This document shows, piece after piece, positions 27,208 through 35,245 of a DNA stretch of 36,934 nt. A program made the position numbers and the translations under genes. Every line of letters begins with the position of its first letter. Positions within the stretch are counted from its first letter, which is position 1. The notes beneath the pieces are model-generated. The model saw only the letters and a list, made by a program, of their open reading frames with translations, searched no databases and was not told the origin of the DNA. The stretch comes from an uncultured Lachnospiraceae bacterium (GTDB lineage Bacteria; Bacillota; Clostridia; Lachnospirales; Lachnospiraceae), in the NCBI GenBank assembly GCA_949740745.1, contig CATJIW010000219.1, positions 1-36,934 on the forward strand, written 5' to 3'.

Positions 27208-28236
27208 ATGAATAAATTTATGAAAAAAATGAAGGGAAGCCTGAAAGCGAGCAGGGTGTCGCCGGCTGCTCTGGCTGTCTGCCTGGCAGTGATCCTGGCA
27301 TACCCTTATGTGTTTTCCTCGCCGTTTCAGAGAAATCTGGGAATCCTGATTTTAATGTGGGGATGCCTTGGCAGTGCGTGGAACATTTTCGGGGGATATA
27401 CTGGGCAGGTCTGCCTGGGAACGGCCATGTTTTTCGGAATGGGGGCTTACGGCGTGGTGCTTCCGTATTATTATTGGAACATCACTCCCTGGCTCGGCAT
27501 CCTGATCGGCATGATCCTGGCGGTGCTCCTGGCGCTTTTAGTGGCTGTCCCGATCTTTAAGCTGAGCGCCCAGTATTTTTCCATTGCAACCATGGCCCTC
27601 GGAGAGACGGTTCGGATCATCATGGTGAACCTGCCGTTTACCAGGGGAATGCAGGGAATCGACTTCCTGAATATGAAGGACAGCTTCTGGTATACCCTGC
27701 AGTCGAGCAGCAAGATCCCGTATTATTATATGTTTGCGGTTTTAACGGCGGGCGTGTTCGTGCTGATGTGCTGGATCAACACGTCCAAACTGGGCTATTA
27801 CTTCCGTACCATCAAGGCGAATCCGGTTTCTGCGGAGAGCATCGGCATCAATGTGAGGAAATATAAAACTTGTGCGCTGATCCTCTGTGCAGTAATTGCC
27901 TCGCTGTGCGGCTCGGTCTATGTGGTCTATCAGGCATATGTAGATCCGGCCACCGTACTCCTTGGCGCACTCTCCACCAGGATGATTATCATGGCGGTTA
28001 TCGGGGGGATCGGCACCGTGTACGGCCCTATGGCCGGGGCGCTGATCCTGGTGCCCCTCGGCGAGTATATCCGGGCGGCCAACAGCGGTTCCCTGCCGGG
28101 GATTGATCTGGTGATTTACGGCGTACTGATTATACTTGTAATTATGTTTCAGCCGGACGGAGTCGTGGCCATGATAAAAAAGGCGGTGGAACGGATCAGA
28201 AAGAAAGTCTGGAAACAGGGGAAGGAGGCCGCCTGA
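27208..28236 (+). CDS. livM: Branched-chain amino acid ABC transporter permease, LivM family
   Basis: NIFGGYTGQVCLGTAMFFGMGAYG; LSAQYFSIATMALGETVRIIM. Confidence 0.92.
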   Translation: MNKFMKKMKGSLKASRVSPAALAVCLAVILAYPYVFSSPFQRNLGILILMWGCLGSAWNIFGGYTGQVCLGTAMFFGMGAYGVVLPYYYWNITPWLGILIGMILAVLLALLVAVPIFKLSAQYFSIATMALGETVRIIMVNLPFTRGMQGIDFLNMKDSFWYTLQSSSKIPYYYMFAVLTAGVFVLMCWINTSKLGYYFRTIKANPVSAESIGINVRKYKTCALILCAVIASLCGSVYVVYQAYVDPATVLLGALSTRMIIMAVIGGIGTVYGPMAGALILVPLGEYIRAANSGSLPGIDLVIYGVLIILVIMFQPDGVVAMIKKAVERIRKKVWKQGKEAA

Positions 28237-28946
28237 TGGGGATTCTTGAGGTGAAAAACGTGACAAAGAAGTTCGGAGGGCTGGTGGCCAACAGCGACGT
28301 GACCTTTTCTGTGGAGCAGGGACAGGTTTACGGAATCGTCGGGCCAAACGGCGCCGGGAAGACGACCATGTTTAACATGATCAGCGGCGCCTTCCATCCC
28401 ACGTCGGGACAGATCCTGTTTAAAGGCGAGGACATTACAAAGAAGCCGGCTTATGAGATCTGTAAGCGTCACATCGGCAGGACCTTCCAGATTCCGCTGG
28501 CCCTGGATAAGATGACGGTGTTGGAAAACGTGACTGTGGGCGCCATGGTGCATACGCCGAAGACAGAGGCGGCAAAGGAATTTGCCGCCGAGATCCTGGC
28601 CTATGTGGGCATGGAGAAGCAGCAGGATTTGATGGCGGAGTCTTTGAGCGTGATCCAGAAAAAAAGGCTGGAGATCGCAAGGGCTTTAAGCACGAAACCG
28701 GAGATGATCCTTCTTGACGAGTCCATGGCAGGCTTAAACGGCCAGGAACGGGATGATGCGATCGCACTGATCAAAAAGATCAACCACGATGGGATCACGG
28801 TCCTGATGATCGAACACGTCATGCGGGTGGTCATGAGTGTCTGTGACCAGGTGCTGGTGCTGCAGAACGGGATGAGGATTGCGGAAGGGACACCGGAAGA
28901 GATTACACAGGACGAAAAAGTCATAGCGGCGTATTTGGGGGATTGA
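28236..28946 (+). CDS. livG: ABC transporter ATP-binding protein, LivG family
   Basis: GPNGAGKTT; LMIEHVMRVVMSVCDQVLVLQNG; TGATG overlap with livM. Confidence 0.93.
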   Translation: MGILEVKNVTKKFGGLVANSDVTFSVEQGQVYGIVGPNGAGKTTMFNMISGAFHPTSGQILFKGEDITKKPAYEICKRHIGRTFQIPLALDKMTVLENVTVGAMVHTPKTEAAKEFAAEILAYVGMEKQQDLMAESLSVIQKKRLEIARALSTKPEMILLDESMAGLNGQERDDAIALIKKINHDGITVLMIEHVMRVVMSVCDQVLVLQNGMRIAEGTPEEITQDEKVIAAYLGD

Positions 28947-29656
28947 TCATGTTAAAAGTATCAGATATAGTGACCGGCTACAGCAGTTCCCTGGCCGTGT
29001 TAAACGGGATCAGCTTTGATATGAAAGAAGGGGAAATTGTGGCGATCCTGGGGGCCAACGGAGCGGGAAAGTCGACGACCCTCAGGACGGTAGCGGGACT
29101 TATGAAGCCCTGGAAAGGAAGCGTGAAATTCCTCGGAGAAGACATTTCCGGGGTGCCGGCCCACGAGGTGGTGCGGAAAGGACTTTCTCTGGTGCCGGAG
29201 GGACGGCTGCTGTTCGGAAAGCTTACCGTCCACGAAAACCTTACCATGGGGGCATTTACGAGAAAAGATAAGGCGGAGATCCACGACTCTCTGGATATGG
29301 TTTACTCGCTGTTTCCCAGGGTAAAGGAGCGGATGAACCAGAAGGCCAACACTCTTTCCGGCGGGGAGCAGCAGATGGTGGCCATTGCAAGAGGGCTGAT
29401 GTCGAAACCAAGTCTTCTGATCCTGGACGAGCCCTCCCTGGGACTTGCGCCAAAACTGGTAAAAGAGGTATTTGCCTTTGTAAAAGAAATCAACCAGAAA
29501 GGCATTTCCATTTTGATCGTGGAACAGAATGTGAAGGAGACTTTGCAGCTTTCCGATCGGGCGTTTATCATCCAGGAGGGAAAAACTACGTTTAGCGGAA
29601 AATCGGAGGAACTGATGGACGACGACAACGTGCGTAAGGCGTATTTGGGAATGTGA
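28943..29656 (+). CDS. livF: ABC transporter ATP-binding protein, LivF family
   Basis: GANGAGKST, LSGGEQQMVAIARGLM, ILDEPSLGLAP. Confidence 0.93.
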   Translation: MIMLKVSDIVTGYSSSLAVLNGISFDMKEGEIVAILGANGAGKSTTLRTVAGLMKPWKGSVKFLGEDISGVPAHEVVRKGLSLVPEGRLLFGKLTVHENLTMGAFTRKDKAEIHDSLDMVYSLFPRVKERMNQKANTLSGGEQQMVAIARGLMSKPSLLILDEPSLGLAPKLVKEVFAFVKEINQKGISILIVEQNVKETLQLSDRAFIIQEGKTTFSGKSEELMDDDNVRKAYLGM

Positions 29657-29662
29657 ATACAA

Positions 29663-29877
29663 CAGGCAATTGCGTGACTCAAAAATTCATTGAATATTCT
29701 GGTAATATTTCCGGGAAAACCCCTTTGCGCCGTGGAAGCAAGACTAGAGAAGGCAGGAGGGACCCTTTCCCGAGTGACTTCTGTGGTTCTGGGCTTGCTG
29801 GAACGCCTGGCGCCAGCAGGCTTTGAACGGACATATTGCCAGAATGCTTCCACAATTTCACGTTTCGCAATTGCCTG
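29663..29877 (+). mobile_element. MITE-like palindromic insertion element, full-length copy (about 215 bp) with 10-bp flanking direct repeat
   Basis: Ends CAGGCAATTGCG...CGCAATTGCCTG (perfect 12-bp terminal inverted repeat); flanked by GTGAATACAA at 29653-29662 and 29878-29887; internal sequence shared with 30789-30938 and 7241-7336. Confidence 0.8.
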
Positions 29878-29905
29878 GTGAATACAAGTTTGAAAGGAGA
29901 ATGAA

Positions 29906-30787
29906 ATGAAGATCGGATTTATTGGACTGGGGATTATGGGGACTCCCATGGCAAAGAACCTGCTTGGGGCAGGACATGAGCTGGTGGTATATGACCGGTC
30001 TGCGGAAAAGATGGAAGAGCTTGTGCAGGCGGGGGCAAAGGGAGCCGCTTCTTCGAAGGAAGCAGCGGAGGAATGCCGTCTGGTGATCACCATGGTTCCC
30101 AATTCGCCTCACGTGAAAGCAGCGGTCATGGGAAAAGACGGCGTGCTGGAGGGGGCAAAGGAAGGAGATATCCTTGTCGATATGAGCTCGATCGCGCCTC
30201 TGGCTTCCCAGGAGGTTTATAAGGCCTGCAAAGAGAAGGGGGTCCGCATGATCGATGCGCCGGTGTCCGGCGGGGAACCGAAGGCCATTGACGGAAGCCT
30301 TTCAATTATGGTGGGCGGAGACAGGGAAACTTTTGACGAGGTATATGACATCCTTATGGTCATGGGCGGCAGCGCCGTATACTGCGGGGACAGCGGAGCC
30401 GGAAACATGACCAAGCTGGCGAATCAGATCATTGTGGCCGTGAACATTGCGGCTGTCTCGGAAGCCTTTATGCTGGCATCTAAAGCCGGAGTGGACCCGA
30501 AGAAAGTGTTCGACGCCATCAAGGGAGGTCTGGCGGGCTCCACGGTTATGAATGCGAAGGTTCCCAAAATTCTGGGAAGAGATTTCGCTCCGGGCTTCCG
30601 CATTGACTTACATATCAAGGATCTGAACAATGCCGTTGAGACGGGCCACAGCGTAGGCGCGCCCCTGTTTTTAACCACGCAGGTACAGGAAATGCTGGAA
30701 CGGCTTCATTTTGACGGCTGCGGCTCTGATGACCACAGTGCCATTGCCAAATACTATGAAAAGATTTCCGGGAGCGAGATTAAATAA
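29906..30787 (+). CDS. garR: 2-hydroxy-3-oxopropionate (tartronate semialdehyde) reductase / 3-hydroxyisobutyrate dehydrogenase family
   Basis: 293 aa; GFIGLGIMGTPMAKNL, DAPVSGGEPKAIDGSLSIMVGG, GNMTKLANQIIVAVNIAAVSEA. Confidence 0.88.
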   Translation: MKIGFIGLGIMGTPMAKNLLGAGHELVVYDRSAEKMEELVQAGAKGAASSKEAAEECRLVITMVPNSPHVKAAVMGKDGVLEGAKEGDILVDMSSIAPLASQEVYKACKEKGVRMIDAPVSGGEPKAIDGSLSIMVGGDRETFDEVYDILMVMGGSAVYCGDSGAGNMTKLANQIIVAVNIAAVSEAFMLASKAGVDPKKVFDAIKGGLAGSTVMNAKVPKILGRDFAPGFRIDLHIKDLNNAVETGHSVGAPLFLTTQVQEMLERLHFDGCGSDDHSAIAKYYEKISGSEIK

Positions 30788-30788
30788 A

Positions 30789-30938
30789 TAAGCGTTTGTG
30801 AAACTCAAAAATTCATTTAATATTCTGGTAATATTTCCGGGAAAAGCCCTCTGGGCTTGCTGGAACGCCTGGTGCAGCAGGCGTTGAACGGACATGTTGC
30901 CAGAATATTCCGATAATTTCATGTTTTGCAAATACCTG
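30789..30938 (+). mobile_element. MITE-like palindromic insertion element, shorter copy (about 150 bp) with 9-bp flanking direct repeat
   Basis: Flanked by TTAAATAAA at 30780-30788 and 30939-30947; same arms as 29663-29877 but lacks about 65 bp of the central segment. Confidence 0.78.
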
Positions 30939-30966
30939 TTAAATAAAGACTGAGAAGGTGGATGGA

Positions 30967-31761
30967 ATGTTAAAAAAAGATGAAGTTCTGTATAATAAAG
31001 TGAAGTGGATGTTAAAGGAGGGGAAGCGGACGGTCGGCTCCTGGCTGCAGCTTGGAAGTCCTGTTTCTGCGGAGATTCTGGCAAAAGCCGGTCCGGACTG
31101 GCTGATGGTCGACTGCGAACACGGCCCTTATGACATCCCGACTCTTACGAGCCAGCTGCAGGCCATTGCCAAATATGATGTGGTCCCGTTGGCGAGGGCG
31201 CCCTGGAATGATTTTGTGATGATCAAGCAGATTCTGGACACGGGAGTCATGGGGATCCTGGTGCCTTATGTGAGCACGAAGGAGGAAGCCTGCCGGGCTG
31301 TGAGTGCCTGCAAATATCCCACCCTTGGCATCCGGGGCGTGGCGGGGAGCCCCAGGGGATCCGGCTATGGGATGGATGGAAAACGGTATCTGGAGAAGGC
31401 CGACGATCAAATCCTAGTCATGACCCAGGTGGAAACTCCGGAGGCAGTAAAGAACATTGAGGAGCTGGTGACGGTAGAAGGGCTGGACGGCATCTTTATC
31501 GGGCCCATGGATTTAAGCTGCTCCATGGGACATTTCGCTGATCTCGGCGCGCCTGAAGTACAGGAGGCGATCCGGCATGTGGAGGAAGTCGTTTTTGCCA
31601 GTGATAAGTTCCTGGGGACGGTGGCGGCAGATATGGAAGCGGCGGAAAAGCTCTATGACAGAGGCTACGGCCTGGTGGTGCCCATGTCCGACAGCACGGC
31701 TCTTGGCAGATTGGCGAGAAATACCTTTGACCGGTTCCAGGAACTGTACCCGGAACGGTAG
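30967..31761 (+). CDS. HpcH/HpaI-family aldolase (2-dehydro-3-deoxyglucarate aldolase / 4-hydroxy-2-oxo-acid aldolase type)
   Basis: LGSPVSAEILAKAGPDWLMVDCEHGPYD, QVETPEAVKNIEEL, DGIFIGPMDLSCSMG; start ATG 30967 after GAGAAGGTGG. Confidence 0.9.
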   Translation: MLKKDEVLYNKVKWMLKEGKRTVGSWLQLGSPVSAEILAKAGPDWLMVDCEHGPYDIPTLTSQLQAIAKYDVVPLARAPWNDFVMIKQILDTGVMGILVPYVSTKEEACRAVSACKYPTLGIRGVAGSPRGSGYGMDGKRYLEKADDQILVMTQVETPEAVKNIEELVTVEGLDGIFIGPMDLSCSMGHFADLGAPEVQEAIRHVEEVVFASDKFLGTVAADMEAAEKLYDRGYGLVVPMSDSTALGRLARNTFDRFQELYPER

Positions 31762-31885
31762 AAACAGATTTACATAAAAGAAAGACATGGGACAGCCGGG
31801 AAATAGACAGCCCTGTACAGCTGGCCTTCAGTATATGATCGACGGCATCGCTCGCAGCGGATTCGGGAAAAGTGCCGGCAGGGGC

Positions 31886-33241
31886 TCAGGAGGCCCTGCG
31901 GAAAAATTTCCTGGAGGTAAAGAAAAACAGGATCATGGTCACGGCGACGGAAGTAAAATCGGCCGCCGGCTCAGCCAGATAAATTCCCTCCACGCCCATA
32001 AACATAGGAAGCAGGATGGCAAGGGGGATCAGGAGGATCACCTTTCGCAGCAATGCGATGATCAGGGACACTTTGGCCTGTCCCAGCGCCAGGAAGGTAA
32101 ACTGGCAGCTGGTCTGGATTCCGAAAATGGTAATTCCCAGGAAATAGACCGGCATGTGCTTACAGGCCAGAGCGACCAGCTCGCCGTTGCTGCTGAAGAG
32201 TCCTGCATAAAGCTGCGGCCGCAGCACCGCGATCCCGCCAAAGAGGAGGGTTCCGGCCAGGGACACGAAGACCATGCGGAAAAAGGCCGCCCTGACCCGT
32301 TCCGGTTTTCCGGCGCCGTAATTATAGCTCATAATCGGCTGAACGCCCTGGGAGATCCCCTGCACCGGAACGACGATGAGCTGCATGACGCTGCTCATAA
32401 TGGACATGGTGCCCACATACAGGTCGCCGCCGTACTTTTGCAGGCCGGAATTTAAGGTGATCATGACGAGGCTTTCCGTACTCTGCATGATGAAGGGTGA
32501 GACGCCCAGTGCAGCGATTTTTGCAATGATCTTTTTGTCCAGGCGGATGTATTTCCTGCGGATTCGTATGACGCTTTTGGAGGAGGCCAGAAAATGAATG
32601 ACCCATACGGCGCTTAGGGCCTGGGAAATAATCGTGGCCAGGGCAGCGCCCCGCACGCCCATGCCGAAGCCGAAGATCAGGATCGGATCCAGGATGATAT
32701 TGGTCACTGCGCCTAAAAGGACGGAAAGCATGGCGACCTTCGCATTCCCCTGCCCGCTGATATAGGTATTCAGGCCGAGGGCAAGCTGGACGAACACGGT
32801 TCCGCTCAGGTAGATGGTAATATATTGTTCGGCGTAAGGGATGGTGTTGTCGCTGGCGCCGAACAGGTAAAGGATCGGAAGCTTAAATACCTGGAACAGG
32901 ACCGTCAGGGTGACGGAAAAGGCCAGAAGCATTGCGATGCTGCTTCCCAGGATCCGTTCTGCCTGTTCGTAATTTTTCTTTCCCAGCTGAATGGAAGCCT
33001 GCGGGGCCCCGCCCATTCCGGCAAATGCGCTGAAGGCGGAGATGACCATCAGAATCGGAGCGGTGAGTCCCACTCCGGTCAGCGCCAGCTCGCCGTATTC
33101 TGCGATATGACCGATATAGATCCGGTCTACGATATTATAAAGCACGTTGATAACCTGTGCGGCCACCGCCGGAAGTGCCATGCCTGCCATCAGCCTCCCA
33201 AGAGGGGCCGTTCCCAGTCTTTCTTCTTTGTTCTGTTCCAT
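31886..33241 (-). CDS. MATE-family efflux transporter
   Basis: About 451 aa; LPAVAAQVINVLYNIVDRIYIGHI; PIMSYNYGAGKPERVR. Start at ATG 33241 (MEQNKEERLG) rather than the extended ORF. Confidence 0.92.
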   Translation of the reverse strand: MEQNKEERLGTAPLGRLMAGMALPAVAAQVINVLYNIVDRIYIGHIAEYGELALTGVGLTAPILMVISAFSAFAGMGGAPQASIQLGKKNYEQAERILGSSIAMLLAFSVTLTVLFQVFKLPILYLFGASDNTIPYAEQYITIYLSGTVFVQLALGLNTYISGQGNAKVAMLSVLLGAVTNIILDPILIFGFGMGVRGAALATIISQALSAVWVIHFLASSKSVIRIRRKYIRLDKKIIAKIAALGVSPFIMQSTESLVMITLNSGLQKYGGDLYVGTMSIMSSVMQLIVVPVQGISQGVQPIMSYNYGAGKPERVRAAFFRMVFVSLAGTLLFGGIAVLRPQLYAGLFSSNGELVALACKHMPVYFLGITIFGIQTSCQFTFLALGQAKVSLIIALLRKVILLIPLAILLPMFMGVEGIYLAEPAADFTSVAVTMILFFFTSRKFFRRAS

Positions 33242-33482
33242 TTTATAGCTGCCTTCCTGTCTTTTTTCTGTCCGGTTCGGACGATTTCCATGGAAAATAA
33301 GTTCATTATAGAACAAAAACAGACGAGAGTCAATGGCCTTCAGCCGCAGTCCCCTGCATGACCGCCGGAAATTTTTCGGCGGCTTGTATGATGCTCTGTT
33401 CTCTTGCGGCATCGGGGAAATACGGAAAGCCCTGCAGTTCCATGGCTTTGCTTAATGGGAATTCTTGTCCGGAACCGGGATG

Positions 33483-33554
33483 TCGTGCTGTAAACATGAG
33501 ATAAAATAATGTTAATAACATGAAAGCAAGTAATGGTATTAACATGAATTAATA
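33483..33554. repeat. Three degenerate tandem units of exactly 24 bp with conserved AACATGA
   Basis: AACATGA at 33493, 33517, 33541; the second and third units contain ATGTTAATAACAT and ATGGTATTAACAT. Confidence 0.5.
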
Positions 33555-33582
33555 GCAGGGAGATTTGGAACGAAGAAGTGCC

Positions 33583-33805
33583 GTGTTCAGTGAGCGGGTA
33601 TGGAATGCCACAGGCGGCCGGCCGCAGGCCATCGCCGGGCTGGTCCATGGCTTCAAGGAGGGCAATCAATTCCAGACTTTACTGGGGGGCGGGATCCGGC
33701 AAGACATTTACGATGGCGAATGTTATTCAGGAATTGCAGAAACTGACGCTCGTTATTGCTTACATCAAAACGCTTGCGGTACAGTTTTACGGAGAATTCT
33801 TGTAG
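33583..33805 (+). pseudogene. uvrB: Frameshifted N-terminal fragment of uvrB
   Basis: Frame of 33565 [28 protein letters not shown]; then frame of 33578 [39 protein letters not shown], colinear with the UvrB N-terminus ([27 protein letters not shown]...TLVIAHNKTLAAQLYGEF). Confidence 0.85.
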
Positions 33806-34164
33806 ATTTTTAATTGTTAAAAAAATTCGAATAAGGTGTATAAAACCTGAAGTTGAGGTTAAACTATAAATATCAAAAGCAATCGACAATAAAAAGTCCC
33901 CGAAATCGACAGCAGGATTTTACATATCAGACTCTTATCAGAGGAATTTCACTTCCCATAGATACAGAATTTTTTACGCCCTCGAGAATGCTCTCCGATT
34001 CGGGCTGCATTTTTAGCTGCAGTTTTCTTTCCGTTACGGATCCTCACCTGGATAGTGTCGAAGACCCGGCTGCCCTGCGAGACGAGGATGCTGCGGCGGA
34101 ATCGAAACATATCGCTAAAGCAGCCTCTGCTCCGGTCGGCACTCAACCGCGTTCCATCGCTACA

Positions 34165-34180
34165 ATTACACAATCGTTTG
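34165..34180. promoter_or_regulatory. Possible LacI-family-like operator, copy 1
   Basis: ATTACACAATCGTTTG, same 16-mer as 34222-34237. Confidence 0.45.
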
Positions 34181-34224
34181 CCTTATATAAAAGAGGAAAT
34201 ACAGGAACAAAATCGAAGAATATT

Positions 34225-34240
34225 ACACAATCGTTTGTGT
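34225..34240. promoter_or_regulatory. Possible LacI-family-like operator, copy 2
   Basis: ACACAA-TCGT-TTGTGT, palindromic with central CG, 9 bp upstream of predicted -35. Confidence 0.5.
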
Positions 34241-34249
34241 AAATGGCGG

Positions 34250-34278
34250 TTGAAAAATATCATAAAAATAGATATTAT
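34250..34278 (+). promoter_or_regulatory. Predicted promoter of transketolase operon
   Basis: TTGAAA (34250-34255), 17-nt spacer, TATTAT (34273-34278). Confidence 0.7.
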
Positions 34279-34406
34279 TAAAATATAAGGATACATAATT
34301 GTATTATTTATACAAAAAACAGATGATATTAAGCGCCAGACTAAGCAATAGAGGAAGAAAAGAACTCAACTTTTTTCTTATTTTTTTCCTCGAAAGGAGA
34401 AAATCT

Positions 34407-35231
34407 ATGAGACTTCATTGCTCCAAAGAAGAATTGGAAAAGGCGGCCCATGATATACGTGTCGATATCGTGGAGAGTCTGCACTGTGCGGGTTCCGGAC
34501 ATCCGGGCGGCTCACTGTCGGCGGCAGAAATCCTGAGCGTGCTGTATTTTCATGAAATGGACGTGGACCCGGAAAATCCTGGGTGGGCGGACAGAGACCG
34601 CTTTGTGTTATCGAAGGGACATGCGGCGCCCGTGTATTATTCTGCGCTGGCGGAGCGGGGATTTTTCCCGAAGGAGCAGCTAAAGACGCTGAGGCAGATT
34701 GACAGCCCCCTGCAGGGGCATCCGGACAGGAAAAAGGTTCCGGGAGTGGATATGTCGACCGGTTCTCTGGGCCAGGGAATTTCAGCGGCGGCAGGGATGG
34801 CCTGTTATGCCAGGAGAGAGGGAAAGGATTTCCGGGTCTACTGTGTGCTGGGTGACGGTGAAATGCAGGAGGGCGAGGTCTGGGAGGCGTTTATGGCTTC
34901 CGCCCATTATGGGCTTTCCAATCTTACAGTGCTCCTTGACAACAATAATCTGCAGATTGACGGGGCGGTGAAGGACGTCATGTCCGTCTATCCAATTCGG
35001 GAGAAGGCGGAGGCCTTTGGCTGGCAGGCGATAGAAGTCGACGGACATGACGTGGAGGAGCTGGTCTGCGCCCTGGAGGAGGCACGGCAAAACCAGGAGA
35101 CTCCGACGCTTATCATCTGCAGAACCGTGAAGGGGAAAGGGGTCTCCTTCATGGAAAATCAGGCGGGCTGGCATGGTGCGGCAATTGACGATGAACATTA
35201 TGAGCAGGCGATGAGAGATTTGAAAGCATAA
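34407..35231 (+). CDS. Transketolase, N-terminal subunit
   Basis: GSGHPGGSLSAAEILSVLYF, KGHAAPVYYSALAERG, GDGEMQEGEVWEA; start ATG 34407 after AAAGGAG. Confidence 0.95.
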   Translation: MRLHCSKEELEKAAHDIRVDIVESLHCAGSGHPGGSLSAAEILSVLYFHEMDVDPENPGWADRDRFVLSKGHAAPVYYSALAERGFFPKEQLKTLRQIDSPLQGHPDRKKVPGVDMSTGSLGQGISAAAGMACYARREGKDFRVYCVLGDGEMQEGEVWEAFMASAHYGLSNLTVLLDNNNLQIDGAVKDVMSVYPIREKAEAFGWQAIEVDGHDVEELVCALEEARQNQETPTLIICRTVKGKGVSFMENQAGWHGAAIDDEHYEQAMRDLKA

Positions 35232-35245
35232 GGAGGGCTCCGGAA

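Noticed and set aside
29690-29881. 63-aa ORF inside the palindromic element
   Set aside because: Short, no ribosome-binding site seen, not preserved in the shorter copy; the element is better explained as non-coding.
29302-30102. 266-aa minus-strand ORF spanning livF, the repeat element and garR
   Set aside because: Antisense to two real genes and traverses the palindromic element; not a transposase by inspection.
33483-33554. CRISPR-like array
   Set aside because: Only three degenerate contiguous 24-bp units without unique spacers; no cas genes in the window.
33853-34242. 129-aa ORF as a novel gene
   Set aside because: No convincing ribosome-binding site, low-complexity composition and overlap with the candidate operators; insufficient support.
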